This document shows positions 25,902-35,070 of a stretch of DNA of 64,000 nt, one piece after another. Position numbers and translations under genes: made by a program. Below the pieces are notes generated by a model that saw only the letters and a program-made list of their open reading frames with translations, did no database searches and was not told the origin of the DNA. This DNA comes from DASQUK01 sp035641315 (GTDB taxonomy: Bacteria > Actinomycetota > Acidimicrobiia > Acidimicrobiales > VFJN01): NCBI GenBank assembly GCA_035641315.1, contig DASQUK010000214.1, forward strand, positions 1-64,000, in the 5' to 3' direction. Positions within the stretch are counted from its first letter, which is position 1. Each line of letters starts with the position of its first letter.

Positions 25902-26792
25902 TCACTCAGCTCCCCCTCCAGTGGATTCCCCCCGGGCCCGCTCCACCGACCGGCGCAGCGCCCGCAGCGTGAGCTCCCGCGCCAGGTGGCGCTTGTAGTC
26001 CACCGGCCCGCGCTGGTCGGCGGACGGATCGCACTCTTCGGCCGCGGCGTCGGCCGCCGCCGCCATGTTGTCCTCGGTGGCGGCCTGGCCGCGCAGCCTG
26101 TCCTCGGCCGCCGGCGCGCAGAAGTGCGGGGCGCCCAGGGCGGTCAGCCCGATGCCGACGTCGGTCACCGTGTCGCCGTCGAGGGTGACGAAGGCGCCCG
26201 CGGCGGCGATGGGCCAGTCCCCGACTCGCCGCTCGATCTTCTCGTAGGCGCTGCCCGCGCCGGGGCGGATCGGCACCCGGATCTCCGTGAGGATCTCGGC
26301 CGGTTCCAGCACCGTCTCGTACGGGCCGCTGTGGAACTCCCTCGCCGACACGGTGCGCGCTCCCCCGGTCGAGCGGATGACCATCTCGGCCCGGAGCGCG
26401 GCCCCCACGGCCGCCAAGTCCTCGGACGGGTCGGCCTGGCAGAACGAGCCGCCGATCGTGCCCCGGTTGCGCACGATGGGGTCGGCGATCACCCGCTCGG
26501 CGTCGTGGAAGATCGCGTAGTGCTCGCCCAGCACCGGCGACGCCAACAGCTCGGCGTGGCGGGTCATGCCACCGATCACGATGGCCTCGCCCTCGAGCCG
26601 GATGTACGCCAGGTCGGTCAGGTCGTTGATGTCGACCAGCACCTCGGGTCGCGCCAGGCGCAGCTTCATCATGGGCAGGAGGCTGTGGCCGCCCGCGAGG
26701 AGGCGGGCCTCGGGTCCGTGGCGCTCGAGCAGCATCAGTGCATCGTCGACGCTGCCAGCGCGTTCGTACTCGAACGGCGCAGGCGTCTGCAT
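25902..26792 (-). CDS. coxM: CO dehydrogenase medium FAD subunit
   Basis: 296 residues. The FAD-binding motifs AGGHSLLPMMKLRLARPEVLVDI (about residues 32-54) and TIGGSFCQADPSEDLAAV (about 112-129) match the CoxM/xanthine dehydrogenase FAD family. CoxM takes electrons from the Fe-S subunit and reduces quinone at the membrane. It is the first gene of the coxMSL-xdhC cluster. A LysR-type regulator is divergent from it. Confidence 0.94.
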   Translation of the reverse strand: MQTPAPFEYERAGSVDDALMLLERHGPEARLLAGGHSLLPMMKLRLARPEVLVDINDLTDLAYIRLEGEAIVIGGMTRHAELLASPVLGEHYAIFHDAERVIADPIVRNRGTIGGSFCQADPSEDLAAVGAALRAEMVIRSTGGARTVSAREFHSGPYETVLEPAEILTEIRVPIRPGAGSAYEKIERRVGDWPIAAAGAFVTLDGDTVTDVGIGLTALGAPHFCAPAAEDRLRGQAATEDNMAAAADAAAEECDPSADQRGPVDYKRHLARELTLRALRRSVERARGESTGGGAE

Positions 26793-27017
26793 CCTCCACC
26801 TCCTCGCGGCAGCCTGCGGCCCGCGCCCCCGGGCCGCCGAGCGAGTGTGGGTCCCTCCCCGGACCGTGTCCAGAGCCGCCTAACCGAACGCTTATCTCGG
26901 ATGTCATGGGCGCTACGGTTCGCGCGTGACCCTGTCTCCTCGGGGGCTGCGCCCCCGGACCCCATCGCCACCCGGCTCCCTAGCGGTCGCTCGGTCGGCC
27001 GGTCAGGAGCTGCGCTC
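26793..27017. promoter_or_regulatory. Divergent coxM / LysR control region
   Basis: On the minus strand ATGACA and TTAGGC are separated by 18 bp (26906 down to about 26877) and are a candidate coxM promoter. AT-richer DNA there (AACGCTTATCTCGGATGT) is a likely place for LysR binding. The LysR-proximal half contains a repeat module. The assignment is tentative. Confidence 0.35.
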
Positions 27018-27023
27018 ATGACC
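26937..27023 (+). repeat. 5'-module repeat, copy 1, covering the LysR gene SD and start
   Basis: Begins TCCTCGGGGGCTGCGCCCCC (a 6-bp hairpin) and ends with CGGTCAGGAGCTGCGCTC followed by ATGACC. The same 5' and 3' parts occur at 38363-38509 before another gene, so the SD and start codon themselves are part of the repeat. Confidence 0.65.
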
Positions 27024-27968
27024 CTCACCCAGCTCGAGGCGTTCGTGCTCGTGGCCCGCCTCGGATCGGTCAAGGCCGCCGCCCGGGTGCTCGGCGTCAG
27101 CGAGCCGGCGGTGTCCGGAGCGCTGGCGGCGCTGCGGCAGCACCTGGGCGATCCGTTGGTCGTGCGCACGCAAGGCGGCATGGACCTGACGTCCGGCGGC
27201 CAGCGCCTGGTCCCCATCGCCTCCCAGATGGTGAACCTGGCCGTCGAAGCAGAGGACGCCATCCGCCGGGCTCAGGGCGCTCCCGAGCTCTTGCGGGTGG
27301 TCGCCACCAGCACCGTGGCCGAGTACGTGGCCCGGCCGCTGCTCAACGCCTTCACCGCGCGCCACGGGCCGGTGGAGGCGACGCTAGGGGTCACGACGGC
27401 CACCGAGATGCCGGCGCTGCTGCTCGAGCGGCTGGCCGACGTGGGACTGGGGCCGCGCCTGTCCGACCTCGAGGCCGGACCGATGATGCGCTACCGCCTG
27501 GTCGTGGTGACCGGGAGGCGGCACGCGCTGGCCCGGTCCCCGCATGTCGGGCTGCCGTCGCTCGCCGGCCAGGACTGGCTGGTCGACGCCAGCGGGGCCG
27601 ATCCCGCCACCGAGATAGGCATGCTGCTCGCCCGGCTGCGGGTGCCCGAATCCCGGATCCGGGTGTTCCCCAGCTTGGGGGCCGCATGGGCGGCGGCGGC
27701 GGACGGCGAGGGCGTCGCGCCGGGCGTCGCCCACCTGGTGGCGAGCGACGTCGAGCGGGGCCGGCTGGTGGTGCTGCCGGTGGAGGGCACGCCGCTCGAC
27801 CTGCTGTGGCATGTCAACACCGTGGGCGCCGACCGGCGCTCGCCGATGGCCACCAAGCTGCGGCGGTTCCTCGACACCCCGCACGCCATGCAGGCCATGC
27901 ACCGGGCCGACGGCAGCATCCCCGTGTCCCGCTTCAGGCCGCCCGTCTACGTGACGCTCTGGAGCTGA
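27018..27968 (+). CDS. LysR-family transcriptional regulator (probable cox regulator)
   Basis: 316 residues from ATG 27018 with AGGAG 9 nt upstream. The N-terminal winged helix is LTQLEAFVLVARLGSVKAAARVLGVSEPAVSGALAALRQHLG. The effector-binding domain follows from about residue 90. It is transcribed divergently from coxM, the usual position for a LysR regulator acting on the adjacent operon, so control of CO dehydrogenase expression is likely. The ligand is unknown. A strong terminator follows. Confidence 0.88.
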   Translation: MTLTQLEAFVLVARLGSVKAAARVLGVSEPAVSGALAALRQHLGDPLVVRTQGGMDLTSGGQRLVPIASQMVNLAVEAEDAIRRAQGAPELLRVVATSTVAEYVARPLLNAFTARHGPVEATLGVTTATEMPALLLERLADVGLGPRLSDLEAGPMMRYRLVVVTGRRHALARSPHVGLPSLAGQDWLVDASGADPATEIGMLLARLRVPESRIRVFPSLGAAWAAAADGEGVAPGVAHLVASDVERGRLVVLPVEGTPLDLLWHVNTVGADRRSPMATKLRRFLDTPHAMQAMHRADGSIPVSRFRPPVYVTLWS

Positions 27969-27975
27969 CGCATTT

Positions 27976-28004
27976 CGAGGGGGGAGGGAAACCCTCCCCC
28001 CTCG
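27976..28004 (+). terminator. Terminator of the LysR gene
   Basis: A perfect 13-bp stem (CGAGGGGGGAGGG with its complement) and an AAA loop lie 7 bp after the stop codon. A second G/C-rich palindrome follows near 28090-28130. Together they fill the roughly 190-bp gap before the next gene. Confidence 0.75.
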
Positions 28005-28165
28005 ACCTCCCCCCACCTCTTGGGCCGCCGCCTGTCGGCGGCGTCGACCTCCTGTCGCTCGACCGGCAAAGCACGGATCGAGCGACGGCGGGGGGCTCCG
28101 GCGGAAGCCTCCGCCCCCCACACCCCCCGCCGCGGCGTCCACCGGATGCGCTAGTACATGGAGCC

Positions 28166-29704
28166 ATGCGGGTTCCGTTGACGATCGCCGATCACCTCGA
28201 GCGCGCGGCGCTCGTCTATCCCGAGCGCGTCGGCGTGGTGGACGAGCCCGACCAGCCGGCGGCGTCGTGGGGCTCGCTGACCTACCGGCGCGTCGCCGAG
28301 CTGGCCCGGGCCCAGGCCGCCGGGCTCGACGGCCTCGGTGTCGGCCGGGGCGAGCGGGTGGCAATCGTGTCGCACAACGCCGCCCGGCTGCTGGTGTCGT
28401 TCTTCGGCGTGAGCGCGTGGGGGCGGGTGCTAGTCCCGGTCAACTTCCGCCTCAACGCCGACGAGGTCGGCTACATCGTCGAGCACTCGGGCGCCTCGGT
28501 GCTGCTGGTCGATCCCGAGCTCGACGTGGCGCTGGCGGGCATCGACTGCAAGCACCGCTTCGTGCTCGGTGCCGAGACAGACGCCTCTGTGTGGCCAACC
28601 GACGCCGCCGACCCCGAGCCGTGGGACGAGCCCGACGAGGACGCCACCGCCACAATCAACTACACCAGCGGCACCACCGCCCGGCCCAAGGGCGTGCAGC
28701 TCACCCACCGCAACCTGTGGGTCAACGCCGCCGTGTTCGGCTGGCAGACCGGCGTGAGCGACCGCGACGTCTACCTGCACACCCTGCCGATGTTCCACTG
28801 CAACGGCTGGGGCATGCCGTTCGCGCTGGCGGGCATGGGCGCTGGCCAGGTGGTGCTGCGCAAGGTGGACGGCGCCGAGATCCTGCGCCGCATCGAGCAA
28901 CACGGCGTGACGCTGCTGTGCGGGGCGCCGGCGGTGGTCGCCGCCATCCTCGATGCCGCCGAGCGCTGGGACGGCGAGGTGCCGGGCCGCGACCGGGTTC
29001 GCATGGTGGTGGCGGGCGCGCCGCCCCCGACCCGCACGATCGAGCGGATGGAGACCGAGCTCGGTTGGGAGTTCATCCAGATCTACGGCCTCACCGAGAC
29101 GTCGCCGCTGCTCACCATGAACCGGCGTCGGGCCGAGTGGGACGACCTGTCCCCCGCCGAGCGCGCGACACGGCTCGTGCGGGCCGGTGCGCCGACGCTC
29201 GGCGTGCGCCTGCGGACCAGCGACGACGGTGAGGTGCTGGCCCGCTCGAACGTCGTGCTCGACGGCTACTGGAACCAACCCGACGCGACGGCGGACGCCC
29301 TGGCCGACGGCTGGTTCCACACCGGTGACGGCGGCGACATGGAGGACGGCTACGTCGCCATCTCCGACCGCAAGAAGGACGTGATCATCTCGGGCGGCGA
29401 GAACGTGTCGTCGATCGAGGTCGAGGACGTGCTGCACTCCCATCCCGCCGTGGCGGAGGTGGCGGTGATCGGCGTCCCCGACGAACGCTGGGGCGAGACG
29501 GTGAAGGCTCTGGTGGTGCTGGCCGTCGGCGTGGACGCCGATGAACCGGCGCTGATCGCGCACTGCCGCGATCGCCTGGCCCACTTCAAGTGCCCGACCT
29601 CGGTGGAGATCCGCGACACGCTCCCCCGCACCGCCACCGGCAAGCTCCAGAAGTTCAAGCTGCGCGCCCCGTATTGGGAGGGCCGCCAGCGCCAGGTCAA
29701 CTAG
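28166..29704 (+). CDS. Acyl-CoA synthetase (AMP-forming)
   Basis: 512 residues. Adenylate-forming motifs are INYTSGTTARPKGVQLTHRN (A3), YGLTETSPLLTMN (A5), DGWFHTGDGGDMEDGYVAISDRKKDVIISGGENVSSIEVE (A7-A8) and the A10 lysine in PRTATGKLQKFKLR. The enzyme activates a carboxylate to an acyl-AMP and then acyl-CoA. The LPMFHCNGWGMPFALA segment is typical of medium/long-chain or aromatic acid ligases, but the substrate cannot be fixed. TAGTAC at 28152-28157 is a likely -10 box 8 nt before the ATG, implying a near-leaderless mRNA. Confidence 0.9.
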   Translation: MRVPLTIADHLERAALVYPERVGVVDEPDQPAASWGSLTYRRVAELARAQAAGLDGLGVGRGERVAIVSHNAARLLVSFFGVSAWGRVLVPVNFRLNADEVGYIVEHSGASVLLVDPELDVALAGIDCKHRFVLGAETDASVWPTDAADPEPWDEPDEDATATINYTSGTTARPKGVQLTHRNLWVNAAVFGWQTGVSDRDVYLHTLPMFHCNGWGMPFALAGMGAGQVVLRKVDGAEILRRIEQHGVTLLCGAPAVVAAILDAAERWDGEVPGRDRVRMVVAGAPPPTRTIERMETELGWEFIQIYGLTETSPLLTMNRRRAEWDDLSPAERATRLVRAGAPTLGVRLRTSDDGEVLARSNVVLDGYWNQPDATADALADGWFHTGDGGDMEDGYVAISDRKKDVIISGGENVSSIEVEDVLHSHPAVAEVAVIGVPDERWGETVKALVVLAVGVDADEPALIAHCRDRLAHFKCPTSVEIRDTLPRTATGKLQKFKLRAPYWEGRQRQVN

Positions 29705-29736
29705 AAGATTGCGCGGATAGGTCACGTCTGCTCGTC

Positions 29737-29812
29737 CTCGGCGGCTGCGCCGCCGAGAGCCAACCACCTAGGATCCCGCTCTTGGCGCCTTCGGCGCCGG
29801 GCCGCTCGGGCC
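29737..29812 (+). repeat. Dispersed hairpin repeats: half unit and copy 2
   Basis: A perfect 9-bp hairpin CTCGGCGGC-TGC-GCCGCCGAG lies at 29737-29757. The full double hairpin CCCGCTCTTGGCGCC-TTC-GGCGCC followed by GGGCC-GCTCG-GGCC is at 29775-29812. A further GGCCGCTCGGGCC fragment is at about 29837-29850. These fill most of the 200-bp gap between the acyl-CoA synthetase and the next gene. Confidence 0.7.
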
Positions 29813-29906
29813 ACGACGCGTATCCTCCGCTCCCACGGCCGCTCGGGCCGGGGCCTCGCCTATCGGCTCGGCCTCTGGGAAGGGGTTCCAGCGAAGGGAG
29901 AGCACC

Positions 29907-30182
29907 ATGCCGTTGTTCCTCGTCGAGCGGAACTTCGCGGAGGAGCTGGAGCTCGGAGCCGACGACGTCCTCGGCATCCAGGCCGTCAACGACGACGTCG
30001 GCGTGCGCTGGGTCTACTCGTTCCTCAGCGCCGACAAGCGCAAGACGTACTGCCTGTACGAGGCGCCGACCGAGGAGGCCATCCGCGAGGCGGCACGCCG
30101 CAACGGGATCCCGGCCGACGCGATCGTTGCCGTCGACGAGCTCCACCCGGAACGAATCGTCGCCGGCGCCGATCGCACCTGA
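29907..30182 (+). CDS. DUF4242 small protein (nickel-binding SCO4226-like family)
   Basis: 91 residues with a good SD (AAGGGAG). The sequence MPLFLVERNFAEELEL followed by VRWVYSFLSADKRKTYCLYEAPTEEAIREAARRNGIPADAIVAV fits the small ferredoxin-like fold family DUF4242, whose Streptomyces member binds nickel. The role here is unknown. It is convergent with the large LuxR-type regulator. Confidence 0.8.
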   Translation: MPLFLVERNFAEELELGADDVLGIQAVNDDVGVRWVYSFLSADKRKTYCLYEAPTEEAIREAARRNGIPADAIVAVDELHPERIVAGADRT

Positions 30183-30201
30183 CCTGTCGATCCAGCGAGT
30201 C

Positions 30202-33200
30202 CTATCCAGCGACCAGGCCACGGCGCATCGCCCACGTCGCCGCTTCGGTGCGATTGGCACATCCCGTCTTGAGCAGGATCGAGCGCACGTGGTTGGCCGC
30301 GGTGTGCTGGCTGATGTGGAGCCGGCTGCCGATCTCACGGTTGCTGCGCCCCTCGACCAGGTGGTGCAACACCGCGACCTCGCGGGCCGTGAGGCTGACC
30401 GTCGGCCCCCCGTCACCCCTGCTGTCGTTGCCCGGCCCCGTGACCGGCGCAGTCGCCGCCCGGTCGAGGGCGTCGGTGGCGTCGGCCAGCAGACGCGCCA
30501 TGCCCAGTCGGCGAGCCGTCTCGACGGCCGACTGGAGGAGCGCCCGGCCACGGTCGACATCGCCCGGACGCCCGCGGCCGGCGAGGAACCCCCCGTAGGC
30601 GACCTGGCTGTGGGCGAGCCAGACCGGCATGCCGGCCCGGCCGTCGAGCCGCAGCGCGGCCTCGAAGTGGGTTTCGGCATCGCGCGGGCGGCCGAGCAGG
30701 GCCGCCAACGAACCGAGGTGCCGGTCGACCGAACCGTACGCAGCGAGGAGGTTGCCCACCTGCACGACGAGGTTGCGGTACGGCACGAGCTCCCGGTAGA
30801 CGGCATCCCCCGCATCGTGATCGGCCACGGCGACGGCGGCATCGGCCAGGTAGCTGAGCGAGGTGCAGTAGAGGGAGTCGCGGGGAACGGCGAGCAGGCC
30901 GTCGGCCACCAGGTAGCGCAGCTCACGCGCCGCGTCGTCGGTGCGTCCGAGCTCGGCGTAGAGCACGGCCAGGGCGGGCCGCCAGGTCGCGCCCTCCCGC
31001 CCCAGGCGGGCGACGGCCTCGACGAGCGGTCGGGCCTCACCGAGGCGTCCCTGCTCGCGACGGATGGTGAAGAGCTGGACGCCGTAACCACCGGCCGCGT
31101 CGTTGCCCGACAGGAACCCCGATAGGGTGTTCGCCTCCTCGGCCATCGCCTCGGCCTTGGCGAGGCGACCGTCGCCCATCGCCAGTAGCGAGTGGAGCTG
31201 CAGGTCGAGCACCCGGAACAACGGTTGGCCCGACGCCAGGGCGAGCGCCCGGTGCCGGGGCGCCAGCTCGCGCACCTCGTCGAGCTCACCGAGCGTGATC
31301 AGCCCGTACAGCAGCTTGTCGAGCGCCGCGTGCTCCCACACGTCGCCCGTGCCGCGTGCCCGCGCCTCCAGCTCCCGCGCGATCGCCACCTGGTGGTCGA
31401 TGGTGGCGGGCACCCAGGGCACGAACAGCACGGCCGACATGGCCTCCCGCAGGGCGGCGAAGTCGTCGAGCTCGCGGGCGGCGGCCAGGGCGGCGTCGGT
31501 GAGGACACGGGCCTCCTCAGCCCGGCCGGACAGGGCGAGCGAGCGGCCGAGCGCGGCACGGACCCGCACCTCGATCGCCTCGTCGTCAACCAGCGGCAGC
31601 GCCTGACGGAGGAGGTGCTCGGAGGTGCCACCGTGGAGCGCGGCCCGCCAGTTGGCGTCCTCGTGGGCCAGCGCCGCGGCCACGACCTGCGCCGGCTCGC
31701 CGCACCCGACGGCGAGCGCGTGCGCTTCCAGGCAGCGAGCCTGGGCGGCGGTCACGTCGCCGGCCCGCATGTGGGCGTCGGCCAGCTCGAGCAGGAGCTC
31801 GCACCGCGCCGGTGCCGACCCGACGAGTCCGAGGACCGCCTCCAGGTGCTGGGCCGCGTCGTCGTAGGCGACGGCCCGCACGGCGGCTGCCGCTGCCCGC
31901 CGGGCGGCGGCCACGACCTCATCGGAATCGGCCAAGGGGACGGCGGCCACCAAGTGGTGCGCGACCTGGCTCACGGACCGGTCGCCGCGCACGCGCTCGA
32001 GCGCGCGGGCGACGTCGAGGTGCATGCCACGCTTCGATGCCGAGGACAGGTTGTCTACCACCGAGCGCTGGACGAGGCCGTGGGCGAAGCGATGCTCCCC
32101 GCCACCCGTCTCGGTGACGAGCCCGGCGCGCACGGCCGGATCGAGCGCTTCGAGCACAGTGCGCGGTTCGGCCTGCACAGCCTCGGACATCACGTCGGCG
32201 GTGAACTGCGTGCCGATGACCGCCGCCACCTCCAGCAGCCTCCGGGTGCCGTCGGGGAGCCGGCCGAGCCGCGCGTCGACCACCTCGCGCACCCCCTCCG
32301 GGCTGGCGACCTCGTGGAGGGGCCGGGCGATCCGCCAGCGACCGGCGCGGCGGGCCAGGTGGCCCGTGTCGACGAGCTGGCGCCACAGCTCACCGAGCAG
32401 GAAGGCGTTGCCGCCCGTCTGGGCGTCGAGCACGTCGACGACGGCGTCGAGCGTCGGGTCGGTCTCCTGGCCGGCGGCGCCGGCCACGAAGCGTCGGATC
32501 CCGTCGCGGTCGAACCCGGCCAGGGCGACCCGGCTGACACCGGGGTGCCGGCGGAGGTCGGGTAGCGCCTCCCGCAGGGCGTCGCCCACCTCCGCCGACG
32601 TCGACCGGTAGGAGCCGACGATGGCCACGCCGTTGGCCGGGCTGGCTCGGATCAGGTGGTCGAGGAGCTGGATCGTCGGGCGGCCGGCCCACTGCAGGTC
32701 GTCGAGCACCAGCAGCAACGGCCGCTGGGCTGCGACCTGGTCGATCAGCGAGGTGACGGCACCGAACAGGCGGTACCGCTCGGTGGCCGAGTCGCTGGCA
32801 TCGCCGCGAGCGGGCGCATCGACGATCGCCGCCAGCGACGGGGCGAGCCGCGCCAGCTCGACGGCGTGAACCTCCGCCAGGCGAGCCAGCTGATCGGCGC
32901 CGAAACCCCGCACCAGGTGCTCCAGCGCCTCGGCGAACGGCTGGTAGGGCGCGGCCGGGGCGTCGGAGCACCCGCCGTACAGCACCACGGCGCCCCCGTC
33001 ATGGACCGACCGCGCGAACTCGCTGAGCAGCCGCGTCTTGCCCGTGCCGGCCTCACCACCGACGAGCACGACCTGACGGGCGCCGCTGCCCGCGGCCACC
33101 CAGGCGCGCTGAAGCACCGACCACGCCTCGTCGCGCGGCACGAAGGGGAATGGCGCCTCGAGGGACAGCAGCGCCGGGAGCGGGACCGCCACCCCCGGTG

Positions 33201-33615
33201 CCTCCAACGCCCCCGTGACCAGCGCCACGCACTCGGCGGTGCCGGCCACGCCGACGTCGCGCGGGCCGACGGGCGTCCACTGGTCGGCGCCTCGCGGCAC
33301 GAGGCCGGGGACGGTGGCAGTCGCGAGCACCTGCTCCCGGTGCGCCCGGTCGGCCAGCGCGGCGGCGACGTCGACCGCGGGCCCGGCCCACGAGTCTCCG
33401 GTGGTCCACAGCTCGCCGACCGCGAGACCGACCGCGGCGCCGGACTGCGCCGCCCGGCGCGCCGCCGCGACCGCGTGGCTCACGGCCGCGTAGGCGAGCA
33501 CGGTGCGCCCCCGCTCACGCGAGACCAACGCGCCTCCCGCCGTCTCCCACTCGTCGCCGCCGACCGCCGCGAGGGTCGTCGCGATGATCGCCCTCGGATC
33601 CGCCACCGCAGGCAC
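30202..33615 (-). CDS. Large LuxR-type regulator with cyclase-like N-terminus, ATPase and TPR region
   Basis: About 1137 residues from GTG 33615 (GTG 33606 is also possible). Residues 1-120 resemble a degenerate class III nucleotide cyclase domain (VGLAVGELWTTGDSWAGPAVDVAAALADRAHREQVLAT) without clear catalytic aspartates. An AAA/NACHT-like ATPase follows with Walker A GGEAGTGKTRLL (about 187-198) and Walker B LLLVLDDLQWAG. A long TPR-like helical region fills 480-1060. The final 65 residues are a LuxR helix-turn-helix (LTAREVAVLHHLVEGRSNREIGSRLHISQHTAANHV). Such LAL proteins act as ATP-dependent activators. The acyl-CoA dehydrogenase gene is divergent from it and may be a target (inference). 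Confidence 0.88.
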   Translation of the reverse strand: MPAVADPRAIIATTLAAVGGDEWETAGGALVSRERGRTVLAYAAVSHAVAAARRAAQSGAAVGLAVGELWTTGDSWAGPAVDVAAALADRAHREQVLATATVPGLVPRGADQWTPVGPRDVGVAGTAECVALVTGALEAPGVAVPLPALLSLEAPFPFVPRDEAWSVLQRAWVAAGSGARQVVLVGGEAGTGKTRLLSEFARSVHDGGAVVLYGGCSDAPAAPYQPFAEALEHLVRGFGADQLARLAEVHAVELARLAPSLAAIVDAPARGDASDSATERYRLFGAVTSLIDQVAAQRPLLLVLDDLQWAGRPTIQLLDHLIRASPANGVAIVGSYRSTSAEVGDALREALPDLRRHPGVSRVALAGFDRDGIRRFVAGAAGQETDPTLDAVVDVLDAQTGGNAFLLGELWRQLVDTGHLARRAGRWRIARPLHEVASPEGVREVVDARLGRLPDGTRRLLEVAAVIGTQFTADVMSEAVQAEPRTVLEALDPAVRAGLVTETGGGEHRFAHGLVQRSVVDNLSSASKRGMHLDVARALERVRGDRSVSQVAHHLVAAVPLADSDEVVAAARRAAAAAVRAVAYDDAAQHLEAVLGLVGSAPARCELLLELADAHMRAGDVTAAQARCLEAHALAVGCGEPAQVVAAALAHEDANWRAALHGGTSEHLLRQALPLVDDEAIEVRVRAALGRSLALSGRAEEARVLTDAALAAARELDDFAALREAMSAVLFVPWVPATIDHQVAIARELEARARGTGDVWEHAALDKLLYGLITLGELDEVRELAPRHRALALASGQPLFRVLDLQLHSLLAMGDGRLAKAEAMAEEANTLSGFLSGNDAAGGYGVQLFTIRREQGRLGEARPLVEAVARLGREGATWRPALAVLYAELGRTDDAARELRYLVADGLLAVPRDSLYCTSLSYLADAAVAVADHDAGDAVYRELVPYRNLVVQVGNLLAAYGSVDRHLGSLAALLGRPRDAETHFEAALRLDGRAGMPVWLAHSQVAYGGFLAGRGRPGDVDRGRALLQSAVETARRLGMARLLADATDALDRAATAPVTGPGNDSRGDGGPTVSLTAREVAVLHHLVEGRSNREIGSRLHISQHTAANHVRSILLKTGCANRTEAATWAMRRGLVAG

Positions 33616-33747
33616 TGTAGTCAATCCTGACCAGTGAGGCCTGCCCACGGCGGCCGGGCAGTAGTGCGCGTCCGGGTCATGTGGCGCCGACGGTGTCCCC
33701 CTACGGTCCCCGTCACCACGGACATCAACAAGCGCGGGAGAGAAGCG

Positions 33748-34932
33748 ATGACCACGATCGAGCACGGCAAGGACCTGCTCACCGATGAGATGCTGCAGCG
33801 GTTCGACGAGCGGGCGGCGTCGTACGACCGGGAGAACCGCTTCTTCGATGAGGACTGGGCGGAGCTGCAGGCGAGCGGGTACCTGACCGGTCCGCTGCCC
33901 ATCGAGATGGGTGGCAGCGGCCTCGGCCTCGCCGAGGTCAACCGCCTGCAGCGCCGCTTGGCCTACCACGCGGCGGCGACGGCCCTTGGCGTCAACATGC
34001 ACGTCTACTGGGTCGGGCTGGCGGCCGACCTGCGGCGGATGGGAGTGCCCGGCGGTGACTGGATCCTCGCGGCGGCGGCCGACGGGCAGGTGCTCGCCGC
34101 CGGCCACGGCGAAACGGGCAACGACGTGCCGGTGCTGCTCTCGTCGGCCAAGGCCGAACGGGTCGACGGCGGCTGGGAGATCACGGCGCACAAGATCTTC
34201 GGCAGCCTGACCCCGGTCTGGACCTACCTGGGCGTCCACGCGATGGACACCTCGGACCCGGCGACGCCGCAGATCGTGCACGGCTTCCTCCACCGCGACG
34301 CGCCCAGGTACCACATCGAGGAGACCTGGGACGTGCTGGGCATGCGGGCCACCGCGTCGCACGACACGATCCTCGATCGGGCGTTCATCCCCGACGAGCA
34401 CGTCGCGATGGTCTGCCCGGCGGGCTTCGCCGGCGCCGGCCCGTTCCACGTCGCGCTGTTCGCCTGGGCCCTGCTCGGGTTCGCCGCCGTGTACCTCGGG
34501 GTGGCCAGGCGGGCCTTCGACGAGGTGGTGCAGCAGCTCCCCCGGCGGACATCGGTGGCGCTGACCCGGTCGATGGCCTACCACCCCGAGGTGCAGCACA
34601 TGGTGGCCGACATGCGCATCGCGCTCGAGGCGGCGGAGGCCCATCTCGACAAGCTGTGCGACGACTGGACCAACGGCGTCGACCACGGCATGGACTGGCC
34701 GGTGAAGATCCTCGCGGGCAAGCACGCGGTCGTCACGCAGGCGTGGTCGGTGGTCGACACCGCGCTCGACGTCAGTGGCGGCTCGGGCATCTTCAAGCGC
34801 ACGCGGCTCGAGCAGCTCGTGCGCGAGTGCCGGTTGGGCCGCATCCACCCCGGCAACCCGATGTTCACGCACGAGGCGATCGGCAAGCTCAGCCTGGGAA
34901 TCAGCCCCGACGAGCAACCCCGTTGGGGCTGA
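33748..34932 (+). CDS. Acyl-CoA dehydrogenase family protein
   Basis: 394 residues from ATG 33748 behind GGGAG. The fold is visible from the N-terminal helical domain (LQASGYLTGPLPIEMGGSGLGLAEVNRLQRRLAYHAAATALGVNMH), through the beta-domain (GWEITAHKIFGSLTPVWTYLGVHAM and DVLGMRATASHDTILDRAFIP), to the C-terminal helical domain (DVSGGSGIFKRTRLEQLVRECRLGRIHPGNPMFTHEAIGK). The usual catalytic glutamate position is not obvious, and the ending resembles flavin monooxygenase-like members, so the reaction is open. It is divergent from the LAL regulator. Confidence 0.85.
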   Translation: MTTIEHGKDLLTDEMLQRFDERAASYDRENRFFDEDWAELQASGYLTGPLPIEMGGSGLGLAEVNRLQRRLAYHAAATALGVNMHVYWVGLAADLRRMGVPGGDWILAAAADGQVLAAGHGETGNDVPVLLSSAKAERVDGGWEITAHKIFGSLTPVWTYLGVHAMDTSDPATPQIVHGFLHRDAPRYHIEETWDVLGMRATASHDTILDRAFIPDEHVAMVCPAGFAGAGPFHVALFAWALLGFAAVYLGVARRAFDEVVQQLPRRTSVALTRSMAYHPEVQHMVADMRIALEAAEAHLDKLCDDWTNGVDHGMDWPVKILAGKHAVVTQAWSVVDTALDVSGGSGIFKRTRLEQLVRECRLGRIHPGNPMFTHEAIGKLSLGISPDEQPRWG

Positions 34933-34942
34933 AGCCTTCGCG

Positions 34943-34988
34943 TTCTGTCAGCGCTCGCACGCGATGCGGCATGCGAGCGCTGACAGAA
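34943..34988. terminator. 46-bp palindrome, terminator-like
   Basis: A 17-bp perfect stem (TTCTGTCAGCGCTCGCA with its complement) has a 12-nt loop 10 bp after the stop codon. It is flanked by a further GAAGCC/GGCTTC pair at 34931 and 34989. It has the same length and TTCTG...CAGAA ends as two palindromes at 54423 and 54514, so it may be a mobile palindrome serving as a terminator. Confidence 0.7.
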
Positions 34989-35070
34989 GGCTTCAAAACC
35001 ACGCTGCGTCAGTCTGCGCCGCCCCGCTTGACGACCAAGGTGTGCGTCTGACCGGTCCACCGCCAGCTCA

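Noticed and set aside
34943..34988. Possible attachment site or inverted-repeat end of an insertion sequence
   Set aside because: It has no transposase, no target duplication and no paired end nearby; terminator/REP-like palindrome fits better.
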